This document shows, piece by piece, positions 50,808 through 60,736 of a DNA stretch of 64,000 nt. The position numbers were made by a program, and so were the translations under genes. This DNA comes from Niallia circulans (GTDB taxonomy: Bacteria > Bacillota > Bacilli > Bacillales > Cytobacillaceae). The stretch covers positions 3,782,001 to 3,846,000 of the forward strand of contig NZ_CP026031.1 of the NCBI RefSeq assembly GCF_003726095.1. Direction: 5' to 3'. The number at the start of each line of letters is the position of its first letter. Positions within the stretch are counted from its first letter, which is position 1. Below the pieces are notes generated by a model that searched no databases, was not told the DNA's origin, and saw only the letters and a list, made by a program, of their open reading frames with translations.

Positions 50808-52301
50808 TCAGCTGTTTACTTGCAATTTGACTAGCTTATTTTCATAGTAAGACTGCTGCTTTGGAAAATCATGACGCTGGTAAAAATCAATTACTGCTGC
50901 GAGTGCCTCTTCAGAGAGTGCCTTATCTTTTAGCTTTTCTATCTGTTCTACGCCATACTGGTACCACTCACTTGCTTTTGCAATGTCCTTTTCAGCCTTT
51001 TGTTCATAACAATAAGCAAGACGAATACTTGCAAATCCTAAGGAATCCTTACTAACCGGTCTAAGGCCTTGATAAATATCAATGGCTTCTTGATAGCAGA
51101 TAAAAGCTTTTTCCATATCGTTTTGTTGAATAAAATTAAATCCAATTGCTTGTAATGTATCTGCATATGCCTTCGATTGTTTTTTATTTGCCTTTTCCAA
51201 TTGATCTAGGAAAGCTTGATATAGATTTCTCGCTTGTTCATACGACTGTTCTTTCGAATAAATCTTCCCGAGTGCATAAAGGAATTGCATTTGAATACGG
51301 GGATGGCCTTTCGTTAACGGCAACCCTTTCTCCAAGTAGTATTTGGCGTCCTCTAATTGGTTTACCTTCATAAGTAACGTTCCGATTTTTGAATAGGCAT
51401 AGACAACCATGAAGTGCTCTTGCTCATGAACTTGTTCCAGCTGTTTAAGGCTTCTCTTATAATAATTGATAGAACGTGGAGCATTTGCTAGATTCTCCTC
51501 CAGCTCTGCTAATAGCAAATTCGCCTTTGCTTGGTAAAGCAACAGTGGCTGTTCAAGGGCTTTCAAAAATGCCAGCGATTGCGATATTGCTTTCCTTGCC
51601 TTTTTCAAATCAAGATAAAAGTAGATTTCTCCCATCCGTAACAGGATCAAGGCTTGGGTTAACTTGTCATCTGTCTTTTGGTAATCTTGTAAGGTCTTCT
51701 CTTGAAGATACAAGGCGTCCTGATAATGCTCCATGCGAATATACGTCTCTGTCAATTCATTAATAGTCTGATAGATAATAGGATGCTCTTCAGGAATTAC
51801 TTTCCGAAAGCAGGTTAATGCTTCTTTAAATTGTTCAACAGCCGTATCAAAGGCCAGATCTTGAAAGCCAATTTGTGCTAACAAATGATAGACGAGACCA
51901 AATATATAGTTATCTTCTACCTTATTTTTCTCTAGCTGCTTCAACAGTGTTGCTAATAGTTTTCTAGCATTGTCAATCTGTTTATAATCTTTTTCTAGTT
52001 TTGCATAGTTTAAATACGCGTCAACCAGTGGTCTAGTTAGTCCGAGCTTTCCTATTTTTGCTTGTTGAATTGCCTGTCTGCTATAATGAGCCGATTTATC
52101 ATACTGGTTCCTTTTTCGAAAATACTTTGCAAGTGACAACGCAATGGTTAATTGATTCGATACGGAAAACTCCTGTGATCTCGCCTCGTAATGAGGTTCC
52201 AACTGGCTCACGATATCTTTTGCTTGTGCCATGTTATTCTCTTGGAGTGTTTTATCGAGCTCTGCCCCCAATAAAAGAATGTCCTGATGGTTCATCCTCA
52301 T
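50808..52301 (-). CDS. Tetratricopeptide-repeat protein in the nar operon
   Basis: 497 residues of helical repeats, no membrane span or signal peptide. TPR pairs recur about every 40 residues (for example [70 protein letters not shown]). It is a cytoplasmic scaffold-type protein. It begins 48 bases after narI and is followed by moaA after a 70-base gap, all on one strand, so it may be co-transcribed with narGHJI. The length and solenoid pattern resemble Rap-like or anti-activator TPR proteins; a role in nitrate respiration is an inference from position. Confidence 0.78.
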   Translation of the reverse strand: MRMNHQDILLLGAELDKTLQENNMAQAKDIVSQLEPHYEARSQEFSVSNQLTIALSLAKYFRKRNQYDKSAHYSRQAIQQAKIGKLGLTRPLVDAYLNYAKLEKDYKQIDNARKLLATLLKQLEKNKVEDNYIFGLVYHLLAQIGFQDLAFDTAVEQFKEALTCFRKVIPEEHPIIYQTINELTETYIRMEHYQDALYLQEKTLQDYQKTDDKLTQALILLRMGEIYFYLDLKKARKAISQSLAFLKALEQPLLLYQAKANLLLAELEENLANAPRSINYYKRSLKQLEQVHEQEHFMVVYAYSKIGTLLMKVNQLEDAKYYLEKGLPLTKGHPRIQMQFLYALGKIYSKEQSYEQARNLYQAFLDQLEKANKKQSKAYADTLQAIGFNFIQQNDMEKAFICYQEAIDIYQGLRPVSKDSLGFASIRLAYCYEQKAEKDIAKASEWYQYGVEQIEKLKDKALSEEALAAVIDFYQRHDFPKQQSYYENKLVKLQVNS

Positions 52302-52349
52302 CCCAACCTTATTTGTAAAATTATTTCACTATGATAGGTGCTTCCCATC

Positions 52350-53042
52350 TCATCCAGCCTTACGTTGAACTCTTCGTTTATAAATCACATAATTTCTACT
52401 TAAATAACGAAGCGGAAAACTAAATGCATGAACTAATCGAGTAAACGGCCAAGAAACATATAAAGCAAATGTTGTGTAAATATGGATTTTAAACCAAATG
52501 GGTACTTCAGCCATTAGCTCAGGCTGCATACGAAAAACGAATAAACCTCTTAGCCACGGCGCGATCGTTGTCCGGTAATCAAATCCTTGTGAATCGACGT
52601 TCATGCTTGTTGCTAATAATCCTGTAAAAATAACAATGATGACCAAGATTAATGCTACCCAATCGCCAATCGAAGAGGTCGCTTTAATACGTTTCACACT
52701 AAACCTGCGGTGGGCAAGCAACAGAATCCCAATAAAAGCAACAATTCCTGCAGGTAACCCAAAGATTAGGGCAATTCTATGGTAAAAGTGCTCAGAAATA
52801 CCAAAAGCATTATAGAAAGATACTGGAACAATCAGCCCTGCAATGTGGCCGCCCAAGACAAAAAATAACCCCCAGTGGAACATGAGCGATCCAATTCGCA
52901 GTCGCTTTTTTTCAAAAATTTCACTAGACTTTGTTGTCCAACCAAATTGATCCTTTTGATAACGATAAATTAAACCGCCAATAAAAATGGTCAGGACAAT
53001 ATAAGGGAAAACTCCCCAAAGTAATAAATTGAGTGAGTTCAT
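52350..53042 (-). CDS. narI: Respiratory nitrate reductase gamma subunit NarI
   Basis: 230 residues with five membrane spans. It opens FPYIVLTIFIGGLIYRYQKD, has the heme-ligand histidines in LMFHWGLFFVLGGHIAGL and LFALYVSWPFTRLVHAFSF-like segments. It oxidises menaquinol with two b hemes and passes electrons to NarH. Follows narJ by 33 bases; ATG after AAAGGAGTAACCAAT. Confidence 0.94.
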   Translation of the reverse strand: MNSLNLLLWGVFPYIVLTIFIGGLIYRYQKDQFGWTTKSSEIFEKKRLRIGSLMFHWGLFFVLGGHIAGLIVPVSFYNAFGISEHFYHRIALIFGLPAGIVAFIGILLLAHRRFSVKRIKATSSIGDWVALILVIIVIFTGLLATSMNVDSQGFDYRTTIAPWLRGLFVFRMQPELMAEVPIWFKIHIYTTFALYVSWPFTRLVHAFSFPLRYLSRNYVIYKRRVQRKAG

Positions 53043-53075
53043 ATTGGTTACTCCTTTTCTTCCAGCTAATATCTC

Positions 53076-53693
53076 TTATCCTAGCTGGTTCTTAATTAAT
53101 TGATCTCGCATCTTTGCAAGAATAGCTTGATCTTCTAAATTTGGTATAGGAGTTTGCTTTTCGGCTGTCAGATGATGCTCGAGGCCATCTTGTTCAAACA
53201 GCTGAATCAAAACATCAAAAAGTAAGCCATAAAAGCTTTTAATTGATAAGAGAGTTTCTCTAATTTCCCAAATTGCTTGTTCATGCATTTTCCAAAGCTC
53301 TTGTCTGATATCAGCTGAAACCTGTGCAGAAAATTCAAGCATTAACGGTATATAATCTGGCAGTTCTGTTTCAACAATGTCAAAGCCGGCTGCCTGATAA
53401 AATTTTTTTAGTTTTAGAAGCTCTAAGCCTCGCTCCTTTTGTTCACCATTTTTAAAATACGTAACGTAAAGATTTGTTTTCCGGTCAAAGTCAAATTGGC
53501 TTACATAATGATTAATCCAATCATCCAATGGTGTTTGCTCTACCAGCTCTATAAATTGAAACAGTTTTTGACGAATTCTCGTGTCGCCCACTTCCTGTAT
53601 TTCTGCTGTTAATCCAAGTAGAATCTGCCTAAATTCTTCATTTGGATAGCGTAATAAAAATGCTAGCATTTGATAAAGCTCTGTTTGTTTCAT
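53076..53693 (-). CDS. narJ: Nitrate reductase chaperone NarJ
   Basis: 205 residues, all-helical TorD/NarJ fold: LYQMLAFLLRYPNEEFRQIL at the start and the conserved LPDYIPLMLEFSA motif near residue 117. It keeps NarG in a form ready for cofactor insertion and membrane attachment. The start follows AAAAAGGATGAACAAAC. It is separated from narH by 253 bases, far more than usual for this gene pair. Confidence 0.92.
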   Translation of the reverse strand: MKQTELYQMLAFLLRYPNEEFRQILLGLTAEIQEVGDTRIRQKLFQFIELVEQTPLDDWINHYVSQFDFDRKTNLYVTYFKNGEQKERGLELLKLKKFYQAAGFDIVETELPDYIPLMLEFSAQVSADIRQELWKMHEQAIWEIRETLLSIKSFYGLLFDVLIQLFEQDGLEHHLTAEKQTPIPNLEDQAILAKMRDQLIKNQLG

Positions 53694-53777
53694 GTTTGTT
53701 CATCCTTTTTGTCAGGTTACTTATTATCGCAAAGCAGGTTTATTGTGTGGCTAGTAATCCATTGCCTATCTCGAATA

Positions 53778-53813
53778 GGGCGGGCGCTGCTATAGATTGT
53801 GGCGCCCTGTCCC
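53778..53813 (-). other. GC-rich hairpin in the narH-narJ spacer
   Basis: GGGCGC (53782-53787) and GCGCCC (53802-53807) form a strong stem extended by GGG/CCC across an internal loop. No T-run follows in the minus direction, so it is more likely an RNA-processing or stability element than a terminator. Confidence 0.55.
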
Positions 53814-53860
53814 AGCTTATGCTTATGCTGTTTCCGCGAAATTCTAGCAGCTACAGATTC

Positions 53861-53914
53861 CTAGGATTGTGGTTTCCCCACGCAATTCCCTTCATTCATA
53901 TTTGCTCTAATCAT
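53861..53914 (-). CDS. Possible 17-codon mini-ORF between narH and narJ
   Basis: An ATG at 53914 with a good ribosome binding site (GAGGAGAATAA) opens a 17-residue frame ending in TAG at 53861. The peptide begins MIRANMNEG and resembles nothing known. It may be a translated spacer peptide, or the site may be fortuitous. Confidence 0.25.
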   Translation of the reverse strand: MIRANMNEGNCVGKPQS

Positions 53915-53946
53915 TTATTCTCCTCGTGAAAGGGTGGAACCATTTA

Positions 53947-55422
53947 TCAAGACAAGACGCCACAGGCGCCAGGCCCGCTAGCAAAATCTAATCCACAAGC
54001 GCCTTGGTCATAGTAAAGATCTGCTATATCTTCCTTATGGCTTTTAGGAATAACAAAGCGATCATTATATTTGGCAATGGCTAGCAGTCGGTACATCTTT
54101 TTAATGTCGTTTTCCTCGAGTCCCAGCTCTTCAATAATAGAGACATCAAAGGATTTCCCTGTTTGTTCGGCCCGCATATAGCTACGCATAACTGCCATTT
54201 TCTTTAATACAGTACGAATATGAGCCGTATCCCCAGCAGTTAATAAATTAGCTAGATATTCAATCGGAATGCGCATTTCGTCAATAGCCGGGAAGATATC
54301 TTCTGTATCTGCTTGACTGCCTTTTCCTTCTATCATATTCATAACTGGGCTAAGTGGTGGAATATACCACACCATTGGCATTGTTCGGTATTCTGGGTGT
54401 AATGGTAAAGCAATCTTCCAGTCGATGATCATTTTATATAATGGAGATTGCTGCGCCGCTTCAATCCAATCCATTGGGATGCCTTCTTTTTTCGCTTCCT
54501 TCACTACTTCTGGGTCATTTGGATCTAAGAAAATATCTAATTGTGCCTGATACAATTCTTTCTCTTCTTTAACAGAAGCTGCCTCCAATACTTTATCAGC
54601 ATCATAGAGCATGACCCCGATATAACGGATTCTGCCAACACATGTTTCGGAGCAAATCGTTGGCTGGCCATTTTCAATTCTTGGATAGCATAATGTACAT
54701 TTCTCCGCTTTACTTGTTTTCCAGTTAAAGTACACTTTTTTATATGGACAGGAGCTGACGCATTGTCTCCAAGCACGACAAGCATTCTGATCTACAAGTA
54801 CAATGCCATCTTCATCACGTTTATACATCGCACCGGATGGACAAGAGCTCACACAAGGTGCGTTAATGCAATGTTCACATATACGCGGCAAGTACATCAT
54901 AAATACATCTTCAAACTCCGTTTTTATTGATTCCTCCATTTGCACAACATTTGGATCACGTAAACCAGTTATATGCCCGCCAGCAAGGTCATCTTCCCAG
55001 TTCGGTCCCCACTCTAAATCCATAAACTCGCCAGTGATAGCTGACTTTGCTCGGGCAATAGGTTGATGCTTACGTTCTGGACTGTTTGTCAATGTTTCAT
55101 AATCATAATTCCATGGTTCATAATAATCATCAATTTCTGGTTGATTTGGGTTATAGAAAAGGCTGAATAATCGATTTACTTTAGAACCTGATTTCAGTTT
55201 TAGTTCACCCTTTTTATCCAGCTCCCAGCCGCCTTTATATTTCTCTTGGTCTTCCCATTGTTTCGGATAGCCGATTCCAGGTTTTGTTTCGACATTATTA
55301 AAGTACATATATTCTGCGCCAGGGCGATTGGTCCACGTATTTTTGCATGTCACACTACATGTATGACAGCCAATACATTTATCTAAATTCATCACCATGC
55401 CAATTTGTGCTTTAATCTTCAA
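53947..55422 (-). CDS. narH: Respiratory nitrate reductase beta subunit NarH
   Basis: 491 residues carrying four iron-sulphur clusters: CIGCHTCSVTC, CEHCINAPCVSSCPSG, CRAWRQCVSSCPYKK (the tryptophan variant that makes the 3Fe-4S cluster of NarH) and CTLCYPRIENGQPTICSETC. It relays electrons from NarI to NarG at the inner face of the membrane. The start is TTG after AAGGAGGT, overlapping the narG stop by 11 bases. Confidence 0.95.
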   Translation of the reverse strand: MKIKAQIGMVMNLDKCIGCHTCSVTCKNTWTNRPGAEYMYFNNVETKPGIGYPKQWEDQEKYKGGWELDKKGELKLKSGSKVNRLFSLFYNPNQPEIDDYYEPWNYDYETLTNSPERKHQPIARAKSAITGEFMDLEWGPNWEDDLAGGHITGLRDPNVVQMEESIKTEFEDVFMMYLPRICEHCINAPCVSSCPSGAMYKRDEDGIVLVDQNACRAWRQCVSSCPYKKVYFNWKTSKAEKCTLCYPRIENGQPTICSETCVGRIRYIGVMLYDADKVLEAASVKEEKELYQAQLDIFLDPNDPEVVKEAKKEGIPMDWIEAAQQSPLYKMIIDWKIALPLHPEYRTMPMVWYIPPLSPVMNMIEGKGSQADTEDIFPAIDEMRIPIEYLANLLTAGDTAHIRTVLKKMAVMRSYMRAEQTGKSFDVSIIEELGLEENDIKKMYRLLAIAKYNDRFVIPKSHKEDIADLYYDQGACGLDFASGPGACGVLS

Positions 55423-58400
55423 GCCACTCCACCTCCTTCATCTTTCTAATGACTACATGTAAATCCCGTTGGTTTCCAGTTGGTCCATAATAGTTAAATC
55501 CATAGCTTAGTTGGCCATAGCCACCAATCATATGCGTTGGCTTAACATGGATTCGCGTAGGACTATTATGTGTCCCTCCTCGGTTTTTCGTAAGATTTGT
55601 GCCAGGAACGTGAATATGTCTGTCTTGAGCATGGTACATAAAGGCAACACTTCTAGGAATTCGATGAGAGACAACCGCTCTGGCAACGACCACACCATTT
55701 CGGTTAAAGCATTCAATCCAATCGTTATCTTCTATATCTACTTCTTTGGCATCTTCCTTGTTCATCCATATCGTTGGTCCACCTCTAAACAATGTCAGCA
55801 TCGGCTGTGCATCATAATACATACTGTGAATAGACCATTTATTATGTGGTGTTAGATAATTTAACGTAATTTCTTTTCCTTCCACTTTTGGACGATCTTG
55901 CTGAAAAGGTGTATGGTGGAGCATTGGCTTAAATGTCGCCATCTCTTCCCCAAATTCCTTCATCATCTCATGATCTAAATAAAAGGACTGTCTTCCTGTA
56001 AGGGTATGGAAAGGAATCATTCGCTCAATATTTGTTGTAAATGGTGAATACCGTCTCCCGCCTTTTTCCGAACCAGTAAAGGCAGGTGACGTAATGACCG
56101 TTTTTGGTTGTGCATTAATTTGTTCTAATGTAAATAGATCTTCTTCACGCTCTGCAGCTAAATCCTTTAACTCCAAGCTTGTTTGCTGTTCCAGTGATTC
56201 CCAAGCTTTGACTGCGATTTTGCCGTTTGTCGTAGATGACATCATGAGAATGGCCTGACAAGCGTCTCTTGCACTTTCAATATTTGGGAGACCTTTGGAA
56301 ATGCCTTCTTCTTCTACTACACCAATTGCATGCTTGACTTGTTCATACTCTTTTTCCATGGACCAGCTTATCCCTTTGCCGCCATATGGGTTTTTGGCAA
56401 CATTCGGTCCTAGAGAGGTCATTTTTTTATAAACCTGCTTATAATCTCGTTCTACCACATGAATATTTGGCATGGTTCGCCCTGGAATTGCTTCACAATC
56501 ACCTTTGGACCAATCTTTAATCTCCCCAAAAGGCTGGGCCATTTCTTGTGGAGTATCGTGCTGCAGCGGTGTAGCTACAACCTCTTTAATTACGTCCATA
56601 TCGATTTGTTCGGCTAGCTCTGAAACCCCTTTTGCTAGCTTCTTGAAAATATCCCAATCTGACTTCGATTCCCAAGGCGTAGCAACCGCTGGATTAAATG
56701 GATGTACAAATGGATGCATATCTGTGCTTGATAAATCAAATTTTTCATACCAGGTCGCAGCTGGTAAGATAATATCGGAATACAATCCCGTTCCTGCCAT
56801 CCGGAAATCAAGATCGATTAAAAGATCCAATTTTCCTTCTGGTGCTTCTTCCCGCCATTTTATTTCAGCTGGTCGAATACTAGATTGATCATCATTCAAC
56901 AATCCGTGTGTTGTTCCAAGTAAATGTTTTAGAAAATATTCATGCCCTTTTCCAGAGCTTGAGATTAAATTGGCACGCCAAACAAATAACGTACGAGGAA
57001 AATTGACTGGATTATCTGGGTCTTCTATCGCAAATTGCAATGATTTATTCATCAACTCTTTTGCTACATATTGCGCAATTTCCTCTTGGGTTTGACAGCC
57101 CTTCGACACTGCCTCTTTATAAATAGCAATGCCATTCTTATTAAATGTTGGATAGGATGGCAGCCATCCTAATCGAGCCGCTAGCACATTATAATCCCCA
57201 TGATGGTCATATCTTGCTTTCTCTACTGTAGCAGCCGTTATCTCATTAACAGACGTTTCTTCATAACGCCACTGGTCTGTAGCAAAATAAAAAAATGATG
57301 TCCCATTTTGCAGTTTTGGCGGTGCCTGCCAATCTTTTGCTGTAGCTAAGGTATTCCATCCTTCTGCTGGTCGAAGCTTTTCTTGCCCTACATAATGTGC
57401 CCAGCCTCCCCCATTTACTCCTTGCGCACCTACCATTAAAATTAAGTTGATGATGGCACGATAGATAGTGTCAGAATGGAACCAATGGTTAATACCAGCA
57501 CCCATAATAATCATAGAACGACCTTTTGTATCGATAGCATTTTGGGCAAATTCTTTCGCGATTTTAATAACTAAGTTTCGATCGACATTACTAATACTCT
57601 CTTGCCATGCTGGAGTAAAAGGCGCCATGTCATCATAGGATTGCGCGACTTCTCCACCGATGCCTCGATCAATTCCGTAATTAGCAAGCATAAGATCATA
57701 AACTGTTGTGATATATTCTGTTTGCCCATTTAATTCAACTGCTTTTACTGGAACGGCACGCATCATAACGGAACGCTTTTCTGCATCAAAGTATGGTAAT
57801 TGAATTTCCATCACCTCATCTTCAAGCCCTAGAAAGCTTAGCTTTGGATCAATTGCTTCTCCTGTATATTCATCCACTAAATGCAGATTCCATTTCCCTT
57901 TTTTATCCCATCGCGAACCTATTGTTCCTTGTGGAATAGCAAAATTCCCCGTGCGCTCATTATACATAGCAGGCTTCCACTCATTATGCTCACCAGAAAG
58001 GCCTAGATCCTTTGCATGTAAAAAGCGGTCAGCCTGATAGCTTGATCCCACTTTTTTCAAACGAACGGCGAAAGGAAAATCAGTATATTGTTTCGCATAA
58101 GATTCAAAGTATGGTATTTGTTTTTTATGATAAAACTCATTTAAAATAACATGTCCCATTGCCATGGCTACCGCACCATCCGTCCCTTGCTTGACAGCCA
58201 TCCAGTCATCAGAGAATTTGGTTGATTCCGCATAGTCTGGACTAACAGAAACCACTTTTGTTCCTTTATATCTTGCCTCGGCAAGGAAGTGAGCATCTGG
58301 TGTACGTGTTAAGGGAACATTAGAGCCCCATGTCATAATATAGCCAGCATTAAACCAATCAGAGCTTTCTGGAACATCTGTCTGATCTCCCCAAATTTGT

Positions 58401-59095
58401 GGAGATGCAGGTGGCAAATCCGCATACCAGTCATAAAAGCTAAGCATCGGTCCTCCTATTAGGGACATAAAGCGGCTTCCCGCTGCATGACTCACCATGG
58501 ACATCGCTGGAATTGGAGAAAAGCCAACATTACGATCAGATCCGTATTTTACCGTTGTATACAAAACAGCCGCTGCAATAATTTGCGTAACTTCTTCCCA
58601 ATCAGCCCGTACTAATCCGCCTTTTCCGCGAACACTTTTATACTGATTGGCCTTTTCTTTATCTTCCACAATGCTTTTCCAAGCATCTAATGGTTTCTTG
58701 TGTTCCGCTATGGCCTCTCGCCATAAATATAGTAGCTTTTTACGAATATAAGGATACTTCACACGCAACGGGCTATATAAATACCAGGAAAAACTTGCAC
58801 CTCGCGGACAGCCCCTTGGCTCAAATTCCGGCATGTCTGGTCCTGTTGTTGGGTAATCCACATTTTGCCCTTCCCATGTCACAATGCCGTCTTTCACAAA
58901 GATGTTCCAGCTGCAAGAACCCGTACAGTTCACTCCATGAGTGGAACGGATTACTTTATCATGCTGCCATCTTCTGCGATACACATTTTCCCAATCCCGG
59001 TCTCCTTCTTGTAATTGACTATGGTTATTGCTATATGTTTCTTTTGGTTTCAAATAGTTTAATCGTTGCCAAAGTGGAGATGGTTTTTTCTTCAT
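55412..59095 (-). CDS. narG: Respiratory nitrate reductase alpha subunit NarG
   Basis: 1227 residues, the full NarG length. The N-terminal FS0-cluster segment has the NarG type H-G-V-N-C spacing (THGVNCTGSCSWNIFVKDG), and WEGQNVDYPTTGPDMPEFEPRG follows. The molybdopterin domains run to the C-terminal MopB region (AQDRHIHVPGTNLTKNRGG, PTHMIGGYGQLSYGFNYYG). There is no twin-arginine signal, so it faces the cytoplasm as expected for NarG. It reduces nitrate to nitrite using bis-MGD. ATG after ATGGAGGGATAAAG, 80 bases from an Fnr box. Confidence 0.96.
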   Translation of the reverse strand: MKKKPSPLWQRLNYLKPKETYSNNHSQLQEGDRDWENVYRRRWQHDKVIRSTHGVNCTGSCSWNIFVKDGIVTWEGQNVDYPTTGPDMPEFEPRGCPRGASFSWYLYSPLRVKYPYIRKKLLYLWREAIAEHKKPLDAWKSIVEDKEKANQYKSVRGKGGLVRADWEEVTQIIAAAVLYTTVKYGSDRNVGFSPIPAMSMVSHAAGSRFMSLIGGPMLSFYDWYADLPPASPQIWGDQTDVPESSDWFNAGYIMTWGSNVPLTRTPDAHFLAEARYKGTKVVSVSPDYAESTKFSDDWMAVKQGTDGAVAMAMGHVILNEFYHKKQIPYFESYAKQYTDFPFAVRLKKVGSSYQADRFLHAKDLGLSGEHNEWKPAMYNERTGNFAIPQGTIGSRWDKKGKWNLHLVDEYTGEAIDPKLSFLGLEDEVMEIQLPYFDAEKRSVMMRAVPVKAVELNGQTEYITTVYDLMLANYGIDRGIGGEVAQSYDDMAPFTPAWQESISNVDRNLVIKIAKEFAQNAIDTKGRSMIIMGAGINHWFHSDTIYRAIINLILMVGAQGVNGGGWAHYVGQEKLRPAEGWNTLATAKDWQAPPKLQNGTSFFYFATDQWRYEETSVNEITAATVEKARYDHHGDYNVLAARLGWLPSYPTFNKNGIAIYKEAVSKGCQTQEEIAQYVAKELMNKSLQFAIEDPDNPVNFPRTLFVWRANLISSSGKGHEYFLKHLLGTTHGLLNDDQSSIRPAEIKWREEAPEGKLDLLIDLDFRMAGTGLYSDIILPAATWYEKFDLSSTDMHPFVHPFNPAVATPWESKSDWDIFKKLAKGVSELAEQIDMDVIKEVVATPLQHDTPQEMAQPFGEIKDWSKGDCEAIPGRTMPNIHVVERDYKQVYKKMTSLGPNVAKNPYGGKGISWSMEKEYEQVKHAIGVVEEEGISKGLPNIESARDACQAILMMSSTTNGKIAVKAWESLEQQTSLELKDLAAEREEDLFTLEQINAQPKTVITSPAFTGSEKGGRRYSPFTTNIERMIPFHTLTGRQSFYLDHEMMKEFGEEMATFKPMLHHTPFQQDRPKVEGKEITLNYLTPHNKWSIHSMYYDAQPMLTLFRGGPTIWMNKEDAKEVDIEDNDWIECFNRNGVVVARAVVSHRIPRSVAFMYHAQDRHIHVPGTNLTKNRGGTHNSPTRIHVKPTHMIGGYGQLSYGFNYYGPTGNQRDLHVVIRKMKEVEWLED

Positions 59096-59174
59096 CTTTA
59101 TCCCTCCATATTCCGACCTGTCATCAAATCAGGTTGCTTATAAGCTTATTAAAACATCCTCCACTAGCTTAAGG

Positions 59175-59190
59175 TGTGAAATACATCACA
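59175..59190 (-). promoter_or_regulatory. Fnr box upstream of narG
   Basis: TGTGAAATACATCACA is a perfect TGTGA-N6-TCACA Fnr site, centred 87 bases before the narG start and placed between modB and narG. A class II start would lie near 59141. Confidence 0.85.
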
Positions 59191-59200
59191 CATGGATGCA

Positions 59201-59863
59201 TTAACTGCGGCGCGCCCTCTTTTGAATAAAAAGCAGCATAACAAAAGAAATAATCACCATCATCATCACCCAGCTCCATGCGAGTACAAGTTTGTTAGAT
59301 TCAAAAGCAACATAAATCGCTAATGGAAGCGTTTGTGTTTGTCCCGGAATATTTCCTGCAAACATAATCGTTGCACCAAATTCCCCTAAGGCTCTGGCAA
59401 AACTTAATATTGTGCCTGTGACAAGAAAGGGAGAACATAATGGTAGTGAAATATGTCGAAATAGACGCCAACTATTTGCACCATCTACTCGAGCTGCATC
59501 CTCTATTAATGGATTCATACTCGTAAACCCATTTTTCACCGATTGATACATTAATGGGAAAGCAACCACAACAGCTGCAAGGATAGCTCCCGAAACGGTA
59601 AACATTAAGGATTCGCCAAATAAAAAATCAATAGCTTTCCCAATCACACCCTTCTTGCCAAATAGCATAATCAGCAGGAAACCAATCACTGTTGGTGGTA
59701 ACACAATTGGTAATAGCAGAATGACTTCTATGATCGCCTTGCCCGGAAACTCTTTTTTCGTCATGAACCATGCCGTTACAATTCCTAATATAATTACAAA
59801 AAGCGTCGCGCTAATTGCAATTAATAAAGAGAGCTCAATAGGCTGCCAAAAGCTACTTTTCAT
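59201..59863 (-). CDS. modB: Molybdate ABC transporter permease ModB
   Basis: 220 residues, five to six spans. LLPIVLPPTVIGFLLIMLFG, the EAA loop EDAARVDGANSWRLFRHISL and LSFARALGEFGATIMFAGN are characteristic of ModB. It imports molybdate for the cofactor genes nearby. It starts 13 bases after modA. No modC ATPase gene follows; the next gene is narG. Confidence 0.92.
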   Translation of the reverse strand: MKSSFWQPIELSLLIAISATLFVIILGIVTAWFMTKKEFPGKAIIEVILLLPIVLPPTVIGFLLIMLFGKKGVIGKAIDFLFGESLMFTVSGAILAAVVVAFPLMYQSVKNGFTSMNPLIEDAARVDGANSWRLFRHISLPLCSPFLVTGTILSFARALGEFGATIMFAGNIPGQTQTLPLAIYVAFESNKLVLAWSWVMMMVIISFVMLLFIQKRARRS

Positions 59864-59876
59864 TCTGCACTCTCCT

Positions 59877-60650
59877 TTACTTGTTTACGGTGGTGAACCC
59901 ATACTTCGCAAAAATAGTGTCTGCCTTTGTACTTCGCAAAAAGTTATAAAAGGCGACTGCTTCTTCCTTATGCTTGGTATCTTTCAAAATTCCGATTGGA
60001 TACTGGATAGGATCATGCCATTCTTCATCGACTACTCGCTCTACTTCTACTTGCTTAGCGGCTATTACGTCTGTGGCATATACAAAACCAAAGTCAACAC
60101 TTCCTGATTCCACATACTGTAATACTTGGCGAACATCTTTTGCATAGACTAATTTAGATTCAAGGGAATGAAATATCCCTACATGTTCGAGCGCCTGTTT
60201 TGCATAGATACCTGCTGGGACGCTTTCTGGTGTCCCAATAGCAATTTCTTGTACCTGTTCGTCTAGTAAATCCTTAAATTCGTGAAATTGAGAGAAGGTA
60301 TCTTTTCTTTTGATCAGGACTAACTGATTACGTAATAATAATTCTTGATGTGACTTATCTAGCAAACCCTGTTTATTTAAATAGTCAAATGGCTCTTCAG
60401 CAGCTGAGAGAAAAATGTCAACTGGTGCGCCTTGACTAATTTGTTGTTGTAATGCTCCTGAAGATGCTAGATTTAGCGATATAGCTATATTAGGTTCTCT
60501 TGATTCAAATGCCTCCACAAGCTCCTCCATCGCATCCGTTAAACTCGCGGCGGCTGACACGGTTAGCTTCACTTCTCTTTTCTCCGAGGAACAGCCCGCT
60601 AGAAGAAAGAAACAGATACAAATAATAATCAAGCCTTTCCATTTATACAT
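59877..60650 (-). CDS. modA: Molybdate-binding lipoprotein ModA
   Basis: 257 residues from the ATG at 60650 (AAAAGGAGGACCAT upstream); the longer frame is not supported. Lipobox LLAGC, then [20 protein letters not shown] and [21 protein letters not shown], the oxyanion-binding strands of ModA. It captures molybdate or tungstate outside the membrane. Divergent from moaC. Confidence 0.92.
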   Translation of the reverse strand: MYKWKGLIIICICFFLLAGCSSEKREVKLTVSAAASLTDAMEELVEAFESREPNIAISLNLASSGALQQQISQGAPVDIFLSAAEEPFDYLNKQGLLDKSHQELLLRNQLVLIKRKDTFSQFHEFKDLLDEQVQEIAIGTPESVPAGIYAKQALEHVGIFHSLESKLVYAKDVRQVLQYVESGSVDFGFVYATDVIAAKQVEVERVVDEEWHDPIQYPIGILKDTKHKEEAVAFYNFLRSTKADTIFAKYGFTTVNK

Positions 60651-60736
60651 ATGGTCCTCCTTTATCTTTTTTAGCCGATAATGATGCAAGACGCATCCAT
60701 TTACTTTTGTTATACTACAAACAAGGAGTGATATTA

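Noticed and set aside
53694..53946. Molybdenum-cofactor riboswitch in the narH-narJ spacer
   Set aside because: The hairpin is strong but the conserved blocks of that RNA class were not seen, and the position inside the operon is unsuitable.
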